DNA of 19,730 nt, taken from NCBI GenBank assembly GCA_002372325.1, contig DFFT01000071.1, positions 13,124-32,853 on the forward strand. The letters are read 5' to 3'. The position numbers and the translations under genes were made by a program. Below are positions 1 to 7,869 of the stretch, piece after piece. Origin of the DNA: Succinivibrionaceae bacterium UBA3769. Lineage in GTDB: Bacteria > Pseudomonadota > Gammaproteobacteria > Enterobacterales > Succinivibrionaceae. Under the pieces are notes generated by a model. That model saw only the letters and a list, made by a program, of their open reading frames with translations. It did no database searches and was not told the DNA's origin. Within the stretch, counting starts at the first letter, position 1. Each line of letters starts with the position of its first letter.

Positions 1-907
1 TCAGGGCCTTAATCACTGCCAAAACTTGAAGTTTCTGCCCCCAGAGATCTAATCCATTCATCATATCAACCTCATTGGTATTTCTTTCCTGAAAGATTTT
101 CTTATGTTTGATAAACGCGCTGATAAAGTCCGCAGTTTCCAAATCGGTAGTTTTCTGCTCCTTAATCAGTTTGCCGAGTTCGTCATCATTCTGGTGCTTG
201 ATGACCTTAAGGGCAAATCCGCAGGCGGTGCTGAATTTCTTAAAATCCTTGTCCGCTATCTCTGCGGGAGAAACGATGTTAAGCCGGTAATTGTTGATGT
301 ACTGCAAAAGCTCCCTGTTTTTTACGTTCAGAATTTCATGAAGTTCCACGGGACCGTCCCAGGGTTTGCCGCTCAGGTTCAGCACCAGCGTAATAACGGG
401 CTTCAGCTTGTCGTCTTTTTTCATGCCGGACAGGAATTCCGCGCTGTCTGTCATTCTGATCGTAACAATGCCCTTTTCACACGTCAATTCCGCATCATCA
501 TTATTGCCGGCATTATCATTATTTCCGGTGTTTTCGGCATTCTTGGATTTCTGCCGCTTGCGGAGACGCTTGATATCGGAAATCTGAGTCGCGTAACTCA
601 AGGCATCATAAAGCATGTTCCGCGCTGTCATGCCGTAATGAACTTTGCTTTGAAGCTCCAGTCCCAGGAGCATAAACACTGCGTCCTCGTTTTCTCTGGC
701 ACCCCAGAGCTTCAGAAGGTCGCGATGCCGCTGCACTGAAGTGCTGCTCTTTTTCCCGAAAATTCTGGCCGCCTCTGTGGAATCCATGGGGCTGAGTTCC
801 TCGGGCTTAATGACTTTTTTGCCGCTGAAAAGAAAGAAGTTAAAGGCGTCGGCGAAAAAAGCATCGTTGGCAAAGTAATGCTTTGCCGCGGTATCTTTTT
901 CTCCCAA
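1..907 (-). CDS. Rpn-type PD-(D/E)XK nuclease family transposase (3' end cut by window edge)
   Basis: The minus strand is open for 302 codons from a TTG at 905-907 to the window edge, with no stop. The TTG lies 6-7 bases after a consensus AAGGAGG (rc of 912-920), which decides the start; no ATG sits nearby. The protein begins MGEKDTAAKHYFAND and continues with 'ADAFNFFLFSGKKVI', 'MTARNMLYDALSYA', 'LKPVITLVLNLSGKPWDGP' and 'LHEIL'. This order is typical of the Rpn/Transposase_31 family: the ADAFN start, the NMLYDALQY segment and the PVITLV..G...WDGP core of the nuclease fold. Known members are nucleases that promote RecA-independent recombination; activity here is inferred. A poly-Asn/Asp spacer (residues about 140-155, 'NNDNAGNNDD') interrupts the core just before the catalytic region. 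It has its own candidate promoter. Family call confident, exact function less so. Confidence 0.85.
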   Translation of the reverse strand, partial: MGEKDTAAKHYFANDAFFADAFNFFLFSGKKVIKPEELSPMDSTEAARIFGKKSSTSVQRHRDLLKLWGARENEDAVFMLLGLELQSKVHYGMTARNMLYDALSYATQISDIKRLRKRQKSKNAENTGNNDNAGNNDDAELTCEKGIVTIRMTDSAEFLSGMKKDDKLKPVITLVLNLSGKPWDGPVELHEILNVKNRELLQYINNYRLNIVSPAEIADKDFKKFSTACGFALKVIKHQNDDELGKLIKEQKTTDLETADFISAFIKHKKIFQERNTNEVDMMNGLDLWGQKLQVLAVIKAL

Positions 908-976
908 GATAATCCTCCTTATTAAAGTGATGTCAATATAAAACCTTTTGAGCGATTGCTCATGATTGATATAGAA

Positions 977-1004
977 ATTGTAGTGCTTTCGGGAGAAATG
1001 TAAA
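977..1004 (-). promoter_or_regulatory. Candidate sigma70 promoter of the Rpn-type gene
   Basis: On the minus strand TTTACA (999-1004) and TACAAT (977-982) are separated by 16 bases; each matches the consensus at five of six positions. The predicted transcript would start near 970 and leave a leader of about 60 bases before the TTG start. Within that leader TGAGC-gatt-GCTCA (950-963) is a short inverted repeat that could act as an operator or a small hairpin. Confidence 0.55.
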
Positions 1005-1200
1005 CACTTTTTGCAAAAACAGTCAGAAAAACACAATTTTTTTGCCATAAAGATCCCTGATTTAAAGGATTTTGCTTATTTTTTAACCAGTTTTCTCACG
1101 GGAATTTGCGGGGAGGCATGATTTTCAGGAGGTGAGACCGGGGGGCCGGGGCTGAGAAGGAATCCGGTTTTAAATTTCCGGCGGAAAAGCGTTCCGGGAA

Positions 1201-1235
1201 GCCCTCCTGATACGGCAGGGCCGCATCAGGAGGGC
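1201..1235 (-). terminator. Long hairpin downstream of topB
   Basis: GCCCTCCTGATACGG (1201-1215) and CCGCATCAGGAGGGC (1221-1235) form a 15-bp stem with a 5-base loop. Read as minus-strand RNA, the single odd pair is an allowed G-U wobble, whereas on the plus strand it is an A-C mismatch. The hairpin therefore fits the topB transcript, whose stop codon is 52 bases upstream. No clean U-run follows directly, so it may be a terminator, an RNA-stabilising hairpin or part of a longer 3' structure. Confidence 0.5.
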
Positions 1236-1286
1236 GGGGCAGAGCAGAGCCGGAAAGGGAAAGAGGACAGGGAAGAGCGGACTGAC

Positions 1287-4200
1287 TCAGATATTTCGGG
1301 TACCCCGGCACTGCGGATATTTGCTGCAGCCCCAGAAGGGCCCCCGGGGGCCCTGTCTTTTTTTCATGGGACTCCCGCAGGACGGACACACCGGCGTATC
1401 CTGAGAAGCGCTGTCCGGCTGCTTCCGGGAGGCCGGGGCTGTCCGGGCGTTTTTGCCGGTTTCGCCTCCGCGTGAAGCGAAGGCTTTCCCCGGCGTCCGG
1501 GTTACTCCCTCATCATTGTCAGTGACGCTGATGGTGCTCCGGCAGTCCGGATAACGGGTACAGCTCCAGAATTTTCCTCTGATGCCGTTACGGAGCGCCA
1601 TGACGGCCCCGCATTTCGGGCAGACCGGGGGCGGGGCGTCTTCCGGCACCGGTGCCGGCCGGGAGCTTGCTTTGGGACGGGCTTCCGCTGCCGGAGAAAC
1701 GGCCTCGAACGGGGCGGCCGGACGGGGGCGGGACTCCGCAGACCGAGCCGGTTTTTCCGGATCAGGATCCGGAGCCGGCGCCGGAGAGTCGAAATCAAGA
1801 CCGAAGCTCATGTCGTTAAAGATGGAGTTCATGTCCGGAAGTCCCTGAAAATATTCCGGCGGGAGCTGTCCCGGAGAAGCGGCATCAGGCGTCGGGAAGG
1901 GATCCGGAATCTCGGGAGGAACTCCGGTCTGGGCGGCATTTCCGCCGGCGCCCGGCCGGGAGGTTTTCGGTTTGGCGGAAAGCCGGCCCTTCATGGCCCG
2001 GAACGTATGTGAAAATGGATCGCTATCGGGATCGTACATAAATCCTCCGCTGTTTTCTGAATGCTGAACCTCCGGCCGGGGGGAGAACCCGGGAGCTCCG
2101 GCGGAGGCTCCCGGCGCGTTTTCCGGGGGAGCTCCCCAGCCTCCTTCAGGAACTCCAGAATCCCCCGGGAATTTCCGGGCGGGCGGGGCCGGAAACGGCG
2201 GAAATGAGGGATCCGGGAATCCCGGATCCGGATAACCGGGATATTCCGGTGGCGGCGGGACGTCCGGGTAAGAAGGGAAAGAGCCTTCCGGGAGATCCGG
2301 GAAGGGAAGCCCGGGATCTTCCCGGGGCGCTGCGGCAGCGGGAGCCGGGGATGCCGGCAAAGCTTCTCCCGCCCCTTTGCGGGAACTCCGGGCGCGGGAT
2401 TTCGCGGGTGATGCGGTTTTCCTCCGGGGAGCCTTTTCGGTTCCGGCGGGATCCTCTCCCGGGGCGGTTTTCGGTGATGATGCGGTTCTGCGGGAGCTCC
2501 CTTTTCCGGCTCCGGCGCGGGAGGTCTTTCTCCGGGGAGAGCCTGAGCTCTCTCCGGAGTCCGCCCCGCTCCCGCTCGGAGGCGGCATTGCCGGAGCTCC
2601 CGGAAGCGCGCGGTTTCTTTCGCTGTTAATAATTTCTGTTACAAAGGCGGCAATGTCCTTTTCAAAACGCTCCTCGGTTTCTCCGGGGTCTCCGGCGGCG
2701 ATTTTTTCCAGTCTCTGCTCCCACTGGGCGGTGAGTCCCGGAGAGGCGATGTCAGCGGCCAGAATGCCTGTGATAAGATAGCGGCTCTTGGGGGTGGAAA
2801 GCAGGGTGTTCCGGCCCTCTCTTTTCAGGTACTCCCATTTCAGCGCGGAATCGATAATGCCGGCCCGGGTGGCGGGAGTCCCGAGTCCGTCCGTGTCCTT
2901 CAGCATCTTTTTCCAGGCGGGATCGGTGACGTAGCGGGCGATGTTTTCCATCGCAGCCAGCAGGGTGGCTTCGGTGAAATGCTTCGGGGGCGTGGTTTCC
3001 TTTTCCTCCAGGGTGAGATCCCGGATGAGATGGAGATCTCCGGGGCGGGCATCAGGAAGCCTCTGGGGCGGGAGTCCCAGTCCGGAGCTGTCGTCCGGAT
3101 CGCCGCTTCCGGATCCGCTGTCCCCGCCTCCTCTGCCGTTCCGGGATCCGGCCGCGGTCTTAGGGGCGGCGTTTTCCCGGGACTCGCTTTCGTAAAGAAC
3201 CTTCCAGCCCGGGGTTTTCAGGATGCGGGAGACGGCCTTGAACCTTTCCCCCTGGGATTCCAGAATCAAAGCCGCGGCATCATAGACGGCCGGAGGGTAG
3301 AACTGGGCGATAAAGGAACGCCTGATGGCCGTGAAGACATTGCGTTCCTCGGGAGACATGGCGGCGAGATTCACATTGGCGTTCGCCGTGGGCACGATGG
3401 CATTGTGGGCGGTCACCTTGGCCGTTTTGTAGCAGGCGGGCTTTTTGGCGGCGCTGGCCCCCCGGAGGAGATTCCGGACAGCGGGATCCTGAGCCTCGAG
3501 AGCGCCGAAGATGCCCGAAACCTCCTTAAACTGGTCATCCGGCAGATATTTGCTGTCGGTGCGGGGATAGGTGGTCGCCTTGTGCTTTTCATAAAGACTC
3601 TGGGCCAGAGACAGGGTTTTCTGGGCGGAGTAGCCCCAGCGCTTGCTGCAGTGCTGCTGGAGGGAGGTGAGATCGAAGAGCTGCGGGGGATATTCCAGCT
3701 TGTCCTTTCTTTCAAAGGACACCACCCGGGCCTCCTGACCCCGGCATTTCCGGATTACCTCTTCGGGATACCGGCGATCCAGCACGTGTCCGTCAGGATC
3801 CTTCAGGTTTTCCCCGGGGAGCCAGCGGGCCTTGTAGTCCATGCCGCCGCCGTTCATGTCGGCCAGAATTTCGTAAAAGGTCACCGGCTTAAAGTTTTCA
3901 ATAGCGAGATCCCGATCCACCACCAGCTTCACCGTGGGGGAGATCACCCGGCCCACGGACACCACTCCCAGGGAGGAACCGGCTTCACGGGTCTTCAGAG
4001 TATAGAAGCGGGTGAGATTGAGTCCCACCAGCCAGTCGGCCCGGGCCCGGCCCAGGGCGGCCTGATAAAGGGGCTCGGTTTCCGAACCGGGCACGATGTT
4101 CCGGAGAGCCTTCTGAATGGAGGCATCGTCAAGAGCGGTAAGACAGAGTCTCATGAGGGAGCCCCGGAAGTTCGCCCGGGTCAGGATGTTGCGGGCGATG

Positions 4201-4535
4201 GCCTCGCCTTCCCGGTCAAAGTCGGTGGCGATAACCACCTCCCGGGCTCCCTTTACCAGCCCGGACACCACCCGGTACTGCTCCCTGGATCGGGAGGCCA
4301 CCTGATAGCGCCACTTTTCCGGAATAATGGGGAGCGTATCCAGAGACCATTTCTTATAGGCCGGATCATAGTCATCAGGCATGAATTCCGTCAGGAGATG
4401 GCCGAGGCACCAGGTTACCAGGGTGGCGCCTCCGGCATCCTGCCAATAGCCCGCCAGTTTTTTGCGGATGCCCAGATTTCTGGCCAGATCCGCCGCCTGG
4501 GAAGGTTTTTCACAGATAAACAGACGATAGCTCAT
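1287..4535 (-). CDS. topB: DNA topoisomerase III, type IA, with long disordered linker and two zinc fingers
   Basis: Type IA topoisomerase: cuts one DNA strand through a tyrosine, passes the other strand and reseals. Visible marks in order: the Toprim start 'FICEKPSQAADLA' with Glu9; 'IATDFDREGEA' with Asp105 and Asp107; 'GRARADWLVGLNLTR' (162-176); 'SVGRVISPTVKLVV' (193-206); catalytic Tyr323 in 'TTYPRTDSKYLP'; and 'GTPATRAGII'. The core ends near residue 650. A Pro/Gly/Ser-rich, probably disordered stretch of about 310 residues follows, then two topoisomerase C4 zinc fingers starting near residues 972 ('CPKC') and 1050 ('CPSC'). TopB is usually about 650 aa and plasmid or ICE versions about 700, so 1082 is unusually long. 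A smaller Gly/Ser insert lies near residue 470. The start has GGGAG five bases upstream. Gene 4649-5389 lies 113 bp upstream on the same strand. The nearby traH suggests an element-borne rather than housekeeping copy (inference). Confidence 0.95.
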   Translation of the reverse strand: MSYRLFICEKPSQAADLARNLGIRKKLAGYWQDAGGATLVTWCLGHLLTEFMPDDYDPAYKKWSLDTLPIIPEKWRYQVASRSREQYRVVSGLVKGAREVVIATDFDREGEAIARNILTRANFRGSLMRLCLTALDDASIQKALRNIVPGSETEPLYQAALGRARADWLVGLNLTRFYTLKTREAGSSLGVVSVGRVISPTVKLVVDRDLAIENFKPVTFYEILADMNGGGMDYKARWLPGENLKDPDGHVLDRRYPEEVIRKCRGQEARVVSFERKDKLEYPPQLFDLTSLQQHCSKRWGYSAQKTLSLAQSLYEKHKATTYPRTDSKYLPDDQFKEVSGIFGALEAQDPAVRNLLRGASAAKKPACYKTAKVTAHNAIVPTANANVNLAAMSPEERNVFTAIRRSFIAQFYPPAVYDAAALILESQGERFKAVSRILKTPGWKVLYESESRENAAPKTAAGSRNGRGGGDSGSGSGDPDDSSGLGLPPQRLPDARPGDLHLIRDLTLEEKETTPPKHFTEATLLAAMENIARYVTDPAWKKMLKDTDGLGTPATRAGIIDSALKWEYLKREGRNTLLSTPKSRYLITGILAADIASPGLTAQWEQRLEKIAAGDPGETEERFEKDIAAFVTEIINSERNRALPGAPAMPPPSGSGADSGESSGSPRRKTSRAGAGKGSSRRTASSPKTAPGEDPAGTEKAPRRKTASPAKSRARSSRKGAGEALPASPAPAAAAPREDPGLPFPDLPEGSFPSYPDVPPPPEYPGYPDPGFPDPSFPPFPAPPARKFPGDSGVPEGGWGAPPENAPGASAGAPGFSPRPEVQHSENSGGFMYDPDSDPFSHTFRAMKGRLSAKPKTSRPGAGGNAAQTGVPPEIPDPFPTPDAASPGQLPPEYFQGLPDMNSIFNDMSFGLDFDSPAPAPDPDPEKPARSAESRPRPAAPFEAVSPAAEARPKASSRPAPVPEDAPPPVCPKCGAVMALRNGIRGKFWSCTRYPDCRSTISVTDNDEGVTRTPGKAFASRGGETGKNARTAPASRKQPDSASQDTPVCPSCGSPMKKRQGPRGPFWGCSKYPQCRGTRNI

Positions 4536-4648
4536 GAGTTCTCCCGCTGAGAATTTCCTGCGCTGATTTTACCCCATTACCTTCCCGGTGTTGCGGGATT
4601 TTCAGTTTCCGGCTGCAATTTCTGAACCGGGGTCAGATCCTGCGGCGA

Positions 4649-5389
4649 TCACCACATGAGGGGAGCCATGGCATAGAGGGGCAGCTTTTCCGGGATCGGG
4701 GTTCCTGTTCTTTGCGACTCCAGTACCCGGAGAGTTTCCTGAAACAGCGCAAACACGTACCGGGGATAGGAGTCATCGGCGTAGAGATTCTCCTCGTACT
4801 CCGGGAGATCATCCGGATCCGGCGCATTTTCCTCAGGTTCCTCCTGAGCGCGCCGATCTGCCACCCGGAGATCGTTAATGAGGCCGGTGGTAAAGTGTTC
4901 TGCCATGTTCAGCACGGATCTGGCCCGGCGGTTTCCGGCGTCCTCCGGGGGCTTTCGGTTCTGTTCATCTGATACCCTGCTGAGAGCCCGCCAGAGCTCC
5001 CGCATGGCCGGATGATCCGAGCAGACCTCGGGGAGAGCGGCTGCTCCTTCTCCGGCGCTTCCGCAGCGGCCGGAAAAGTATTTCAGGAGGGCAAAGATTT
5101 GTTCTCCTGTCGGGAGATCGGCGGGCTTTGCAGCGGGCAGATCGGCAGGCAGCTGGGCTTTCGGACCTGATGGAAGTTCAGCGGGCAGCGCAAAGAACTG
5201 CGGGCCGGGGGAACAGGCTGCTTCTCCGGCGTCCCTGGAAGCGCCGCCGCGCTCACGGAGCGTATCAGGGGAATACCCGGGGCCGAGATCCCTGAGGAGG
5301 GAGCTTTTTATCAGGCTGAATCCGGAATAGAGGAGATCCTGATTATTCCGGGGGAGCTTTTTGCGAACGGAGGGATATGGTTTAGTCAT
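4649..5389 (-). CDS. Unknown 246-aa protein upstream of topB
   Basis: Not recognised. No signal peptide or membrane segment is visible. The N-terminus is basic (MTKPYPSVRKKLPRNNQD). The middle (about 60-100) is Ala/Pro-rich with repeated 'ADLP' units ('QLPADLPAAKPADLPTGEQ'). A probably helical part follows (100-180, with 'MRELWRALSRVSDEQN' and 'SVLNMAEHFTTGLINDLRV'), then an acidic stretch (190-215, 'EEPEENAPDPDDLPEYEE') and a hydrophobic C-terminus. The DNA composition matches topB, and the genes share strand and direction with a 113-bp gap, so co-transcription with topB is likely. The ATG at 5387-5389 lacks a clear Shine-Dalgarno sequence, so the true start may lie further in. In mobile elements, genes next to topB often encode small accessory or single-strand-binding proteins, but nothing here proves that. 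Confidence 0.65.
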   Translation of the reverse strand: MTKPYPSVRKKLPRNNQDLLYSGFSLIKSSLLRDLGPGYSPDTLRERGGASRDAGEAACSPGPQFFALPAELPSGPKAQLPADLPAAKPADLPTGEQIFALLKYFSGRCGSAGEGAAALPEVCSDHPAMRELWRALSRVSDEQNRKPPEDAGNRRARSVLNMAEHFTTGLINDLRVADRRAQEEPEENAPDPDDLPEYEENLYADDSYPRYVFALFQETLRVLESQRTGTPIPEKLPLYAMAPLMW

Positions 5390-6233
5390 ATGGTAATTTC
5401 AAGTAAGCGGGCAGCCAGGAATGCCCATGCGGAGGAAAAAAAAACAGAGATCCCGGGGATTATGCAGGTGACTGTTACGGCGTTTTGCCGCGCATCTCTC
5501 AAAAAGTTTGAAGTATGACACTGTTTTAAACATGTTTATCCCTTTGTCAGGCATTTTGCGGTAGACTTTGACGTTGTTGTAACCTGCTGCAGGTTAATCC
5601 GGCAGTATGTTTTTTTGCTGAAAGGGTATGGTTTGGCCGCCTTCCTTTCAGCTTTTTCGTTTTTGGCCGGCTTTTTTTATCCGGTCTCTATGGTTTTTCG
5701 GAGCTTTTAAGGCTCTTAATGTTCCCTCTTTCCGTTTCCTGACCGACTTTCCGGCAATTCTCCCGCTAATCATGGCTGATCCTGATTCAGCCCTCGGGTT
5801 TCCCGCTTTGGCATTCTGCGGGGCCGGAATCTCTGCGCTGATGCCGGAGATGTAAAACGTTTTCGTAAAAAACTTGATAACGTTAACATCTAACGGCGGC
5901 GGGCATTATAGCCCAATTCTCCGAAGATGTTAAAAATTTGTGAATTTCTTAATTTCAGATTCCGGAAATGCCGGCAGGGGGGAGAACCGGGGAGCAAGGA
6001 GAGAAAGGGGCCGGGATCTTTCCGGGGAAAGCTGTCATGAGATCCGGGGCTTTCGGGACAAGGGTTCCCGGGGTTCGCAAAGGGGTATTTCGCAGCTAAG
6101 GCAAAATTCTGGTGTACAGTCTGTTTCCGGTTCCCGCCGGCGGAGCTGTCAGACGAGGCTGTCCGGCAGCGCTGCCAGCGGCGGGAACTGTCAAACGGAA
6201 AGAAACAATCGGCATAACCCGGAGGAGAGGACG
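5390..6233. other. 844-bp divergent intergenic region with palindromes
   Basis: This region separates the minus-strand topB group from plus-strand traH. It holds a perfect 12-bp palindrome TAAACATGTTTA (5527-5538) and a 7-1-7 palindrome AACCTGC-T-GCAGGTT (5581-5595). A weak plus-strand promoter TTGACG (5568-5573) to GTTAAT (5593-5598) with a 19-base spacer would place the second palindrome over its -10 side. A second weak plus-strand candidate is TTAACA (5883-5888) followed 15 bases later by CATTAT. The traH reading frame is open from 5940, but its signal peptide and ribosome binding site place the real start at 6234. No convincing gene is seen. Confidence 0.5.
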
Positions 6234-7661
6234 ATGCTCAGGGCCTTCAGAAAACGCAAGCTTGTCAGGATCATGGCCGGAGGCGCCGCAGGGGTGTTTT
6301 GGCTGATGGCCGCATCACCGGCCGGGGCGGATCTCAATCATGAAATCAGCGAGCTTTACGGTTCTCTCAGCAATGCCAGCCGTCCCAAAGCCTTTGAAAC
6401 GGAACGCCGGGGGGTGATTTCCGGAGGCGGGGCTGCGGCAAGAACCCCGGTGAAGTCTCTGGATCCCCTGACGGTCACCCTGCCCCATGCCGGAGCCGGC
6501 TGTTCCGGGATTGATCTTTACGGGGGCAGCTTTTCCTATATCAACCGGGAGGAGTTTATCAGCTTCATGCGGACGGTGGCGGCCAACGCTCAGGGCTATG
6601 CCTTTGAAATCGCGCTTTCCGCCATTTGCGAAAAGTGCGCTCAGGAGATGGAGATCCTGCAAAGGAAGGTGCAGGAGCTCAATCAGTACTTCGGAAACAG
6701 CTGTCAGCTGGCTCAGGGGGTGGTGAATGACTCCCTGTCCGCCTTCGGCCGCAAGGGGCTTACCGATGCTTCTCTTATCGGCCAGTTCGAGGGCATGGGG
6801 GATCTTTTTGAGCTTTCATCTGCGCGGGATGCGGGGACGGTGTACCGGAAGGCCCGGGAGAGCGGCTCCCGGGAGGCCTTCCGGCTCACCGGCAATCTCA
6901 TGTGGCAGTCCCTGATGGAGAATGCCTTCTTTTCAGAAAACCCCGACATGGCCGAGGCGGTGATGAGCATGACGGGAACCGTGATTATCACCGGGGAGGG
7001 CAAAAAGATCTCCGTGGTGCCCGGCGGGCTTATCGGACTTCAGGATCTCACGGAGGGCGGGGAAATTCCCGTGTATCGCTGTCAGGATCGAAGGCCCGAG
7101 GGCTGCCTGCAGGTAGTGAGAAAAACCGTCCGGATTCAGGGGCTGGGCTACCTGGTGCTCCGTGAGCTTGCGGGAGATCCCGGCGGGGCTTCGGGAGAGC
7201 CGGCCGGACAGGAAGGACAAGGCGGGAGCGGCGGCGGAATTGTAGGCAAATTTGCCGGGAATTCCGGGAGACTGACCGCACGGGAGACCGCTCTTATGAA
7301 TTCCCTGAACCCGGGCATTCCCGCCATGATCCGCACCCTGGCTTCCCGGAATCAGGGGGCGGCGGCGGAATTCTGCCGGAGCATCGCCTATGCAGCCGCT
7401 CTGGATCTGGCGGTAAGATCTTTGGATTCCTGGCTTTCCGGAGCCGAGACCCTGATGCGGGAAAACCCCGGAGCCTTCAGCGGCATTCTCCGGGATCAGA
7501 TTGCCCGGGCCCAGAGCAAAACCGCCTCTGACCGGCTGACCCTGCAGCAGAAATACGGCACCGACCGGGATATCCGGGAGCTTTACGGCTACTACCTTAA
7601 AGATACCGGCCAATCCCGCTACATGTCGGGGGAGTTTGTGTACGGCCGGGAGGCGCCCTGA
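6234..7661 (+). CDS. traH: Conjugal transfer protein TraH (F-type type IV secretion)
   Basis: 475 aa; F-plasmid TraH is about 458. In F-type systems TraH is a periplasmic, outer-membrane-associated protein needed for pilus assembly, working with TraF, TraW, TrbC and others. The ATG at 6234 follows GGAGGAG by a normal spacing and begins a clear signal peptide: basic 'MLRAFRKRKLVR', a hydrophobic core, cleavage near 'SPAGA'. The mature protein starts 'DLNHEISELYGSLSN'. Family hallmarks follow in order: 'ETERRGVISGGG', 'GCSGIDLYGGSFSYIN', 'ANAQGYAFEIALSAICEKC' and 'LNQYFGNSCQLAQG'. The frame is open 98 codons upstream, but that part is low-complexity and lacks signal character. A Gly-rich insert lies near residues 310-335. 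Next to it no TraG, TraF, TraN or pilin gene is seen, so this is an orphan in the window. The next gene on the strand starts 208 bp on with its own promoter. Confidence 0.93.
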   Translation: MLRAFRKRKLVRIMAGGAAGVFWLMAASPAGADLNHEISELYGSLSNASRPKAFETERRGVISGGGAAARTPVKSLDPLTVTLPHAGAGCSGIDLYGGSFSYINREEFISFMRTVAANAQGYAFEIALSAICEKCAQEMEILQRKVQELNQYFGNSCQLAQGVVNDSLSAFGRKGLTDASLIGQFEGMGDLFELSSARDAGTVYRKARESGSREAFRLTGNLMWQSLMENAFFSENPDMAEAVMSMTGTVIITGEGKKISVVPGGLIGLQDLTEGGEIPVYRCQDRRPEGCLQVVRKTVRIQGLGYLVLRELAGDPGGASGEPAGQEGQGGSGGGIVGKFAGNSGRLTARETALMNSLNPGIPAMIRTLASRNQGAAAEFCRSIAYAAALDLAVRSLDSWLSGAETLMRENPGAFSGILRDQIARAQSKTASDRLTLQQKYGTDRDIRELYGYYLKDTGQSRYMSGEFVYGREAP

Positions 7662-7770
7662 ACGAGCCCTCTGAACGAGGATCCTGACCGGGAGGGGCCG
7701 GGGGAGCGGGAAAGGGCATGGCGGCGGTGTTGTTAACCGGGGGTGATTTTGCGACGCCGGCGGGAGGATG

Positions 7771-7800
7771 AATGTTTTAAAGCCGGAAGTGCGGTATACT
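7771..7800 (+). promoter_or_regulatory. Candidate promoter of the SIMPL-domain gene
   Basis: A good -10 box TATACT lies at 7795-7800, about 70 bases before the start codon. The -35 region (ATGTTT or TGTTTT, around 7772-7778) is weak. The gap after traH and the composition change support separate transcription, but the call rests mainly on the -10 box. Confidence 0.4.
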
Positions 7801-7869
7801 TAATCTGTGAATACGTTTTCCGGCTTCCGGGAATGCTCTTCCGGGGCCTAAGAGAAAGGAGCTCAGTTT

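Noticed and set aside
104..739. Plus-strand frame of 211 codons at the left end
   Set aside because: It lies opposite the Rpn-type gene, which has a promoter, a ribosome binding site and family motifs.
1338..1353. Perfect 16-bp palindrome GGGCCCCCGGGGGCCC
   Set aside because: It lies inside the coding region for the last zinc finger of topB (Gly-Pro-Arg-Gly-Pro) and is explained by GC-rich codons.
2979..4550. Long plus-strand frame of 523 codons opposite topB
   Set aside because: It is the antisense shadow of a GC-rich gene with all topoisomerase motifs on the other strand; it has no ribosome binding site or recognisable domain.
5628..5855. Small hydrophobic plus-strand frame of 75 codons
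   Set aside because: The T/C-rich stretch gives Phe/Leu by composition; the AAAGGG sits too close to the ATG and no family is evident.
5940..6233. 98-codon upstream extension of traH from a GTG
   Set aside because: It is low-complexity, lacks a ribosome binding site, and would bury the signal peptide that starts at 6234.
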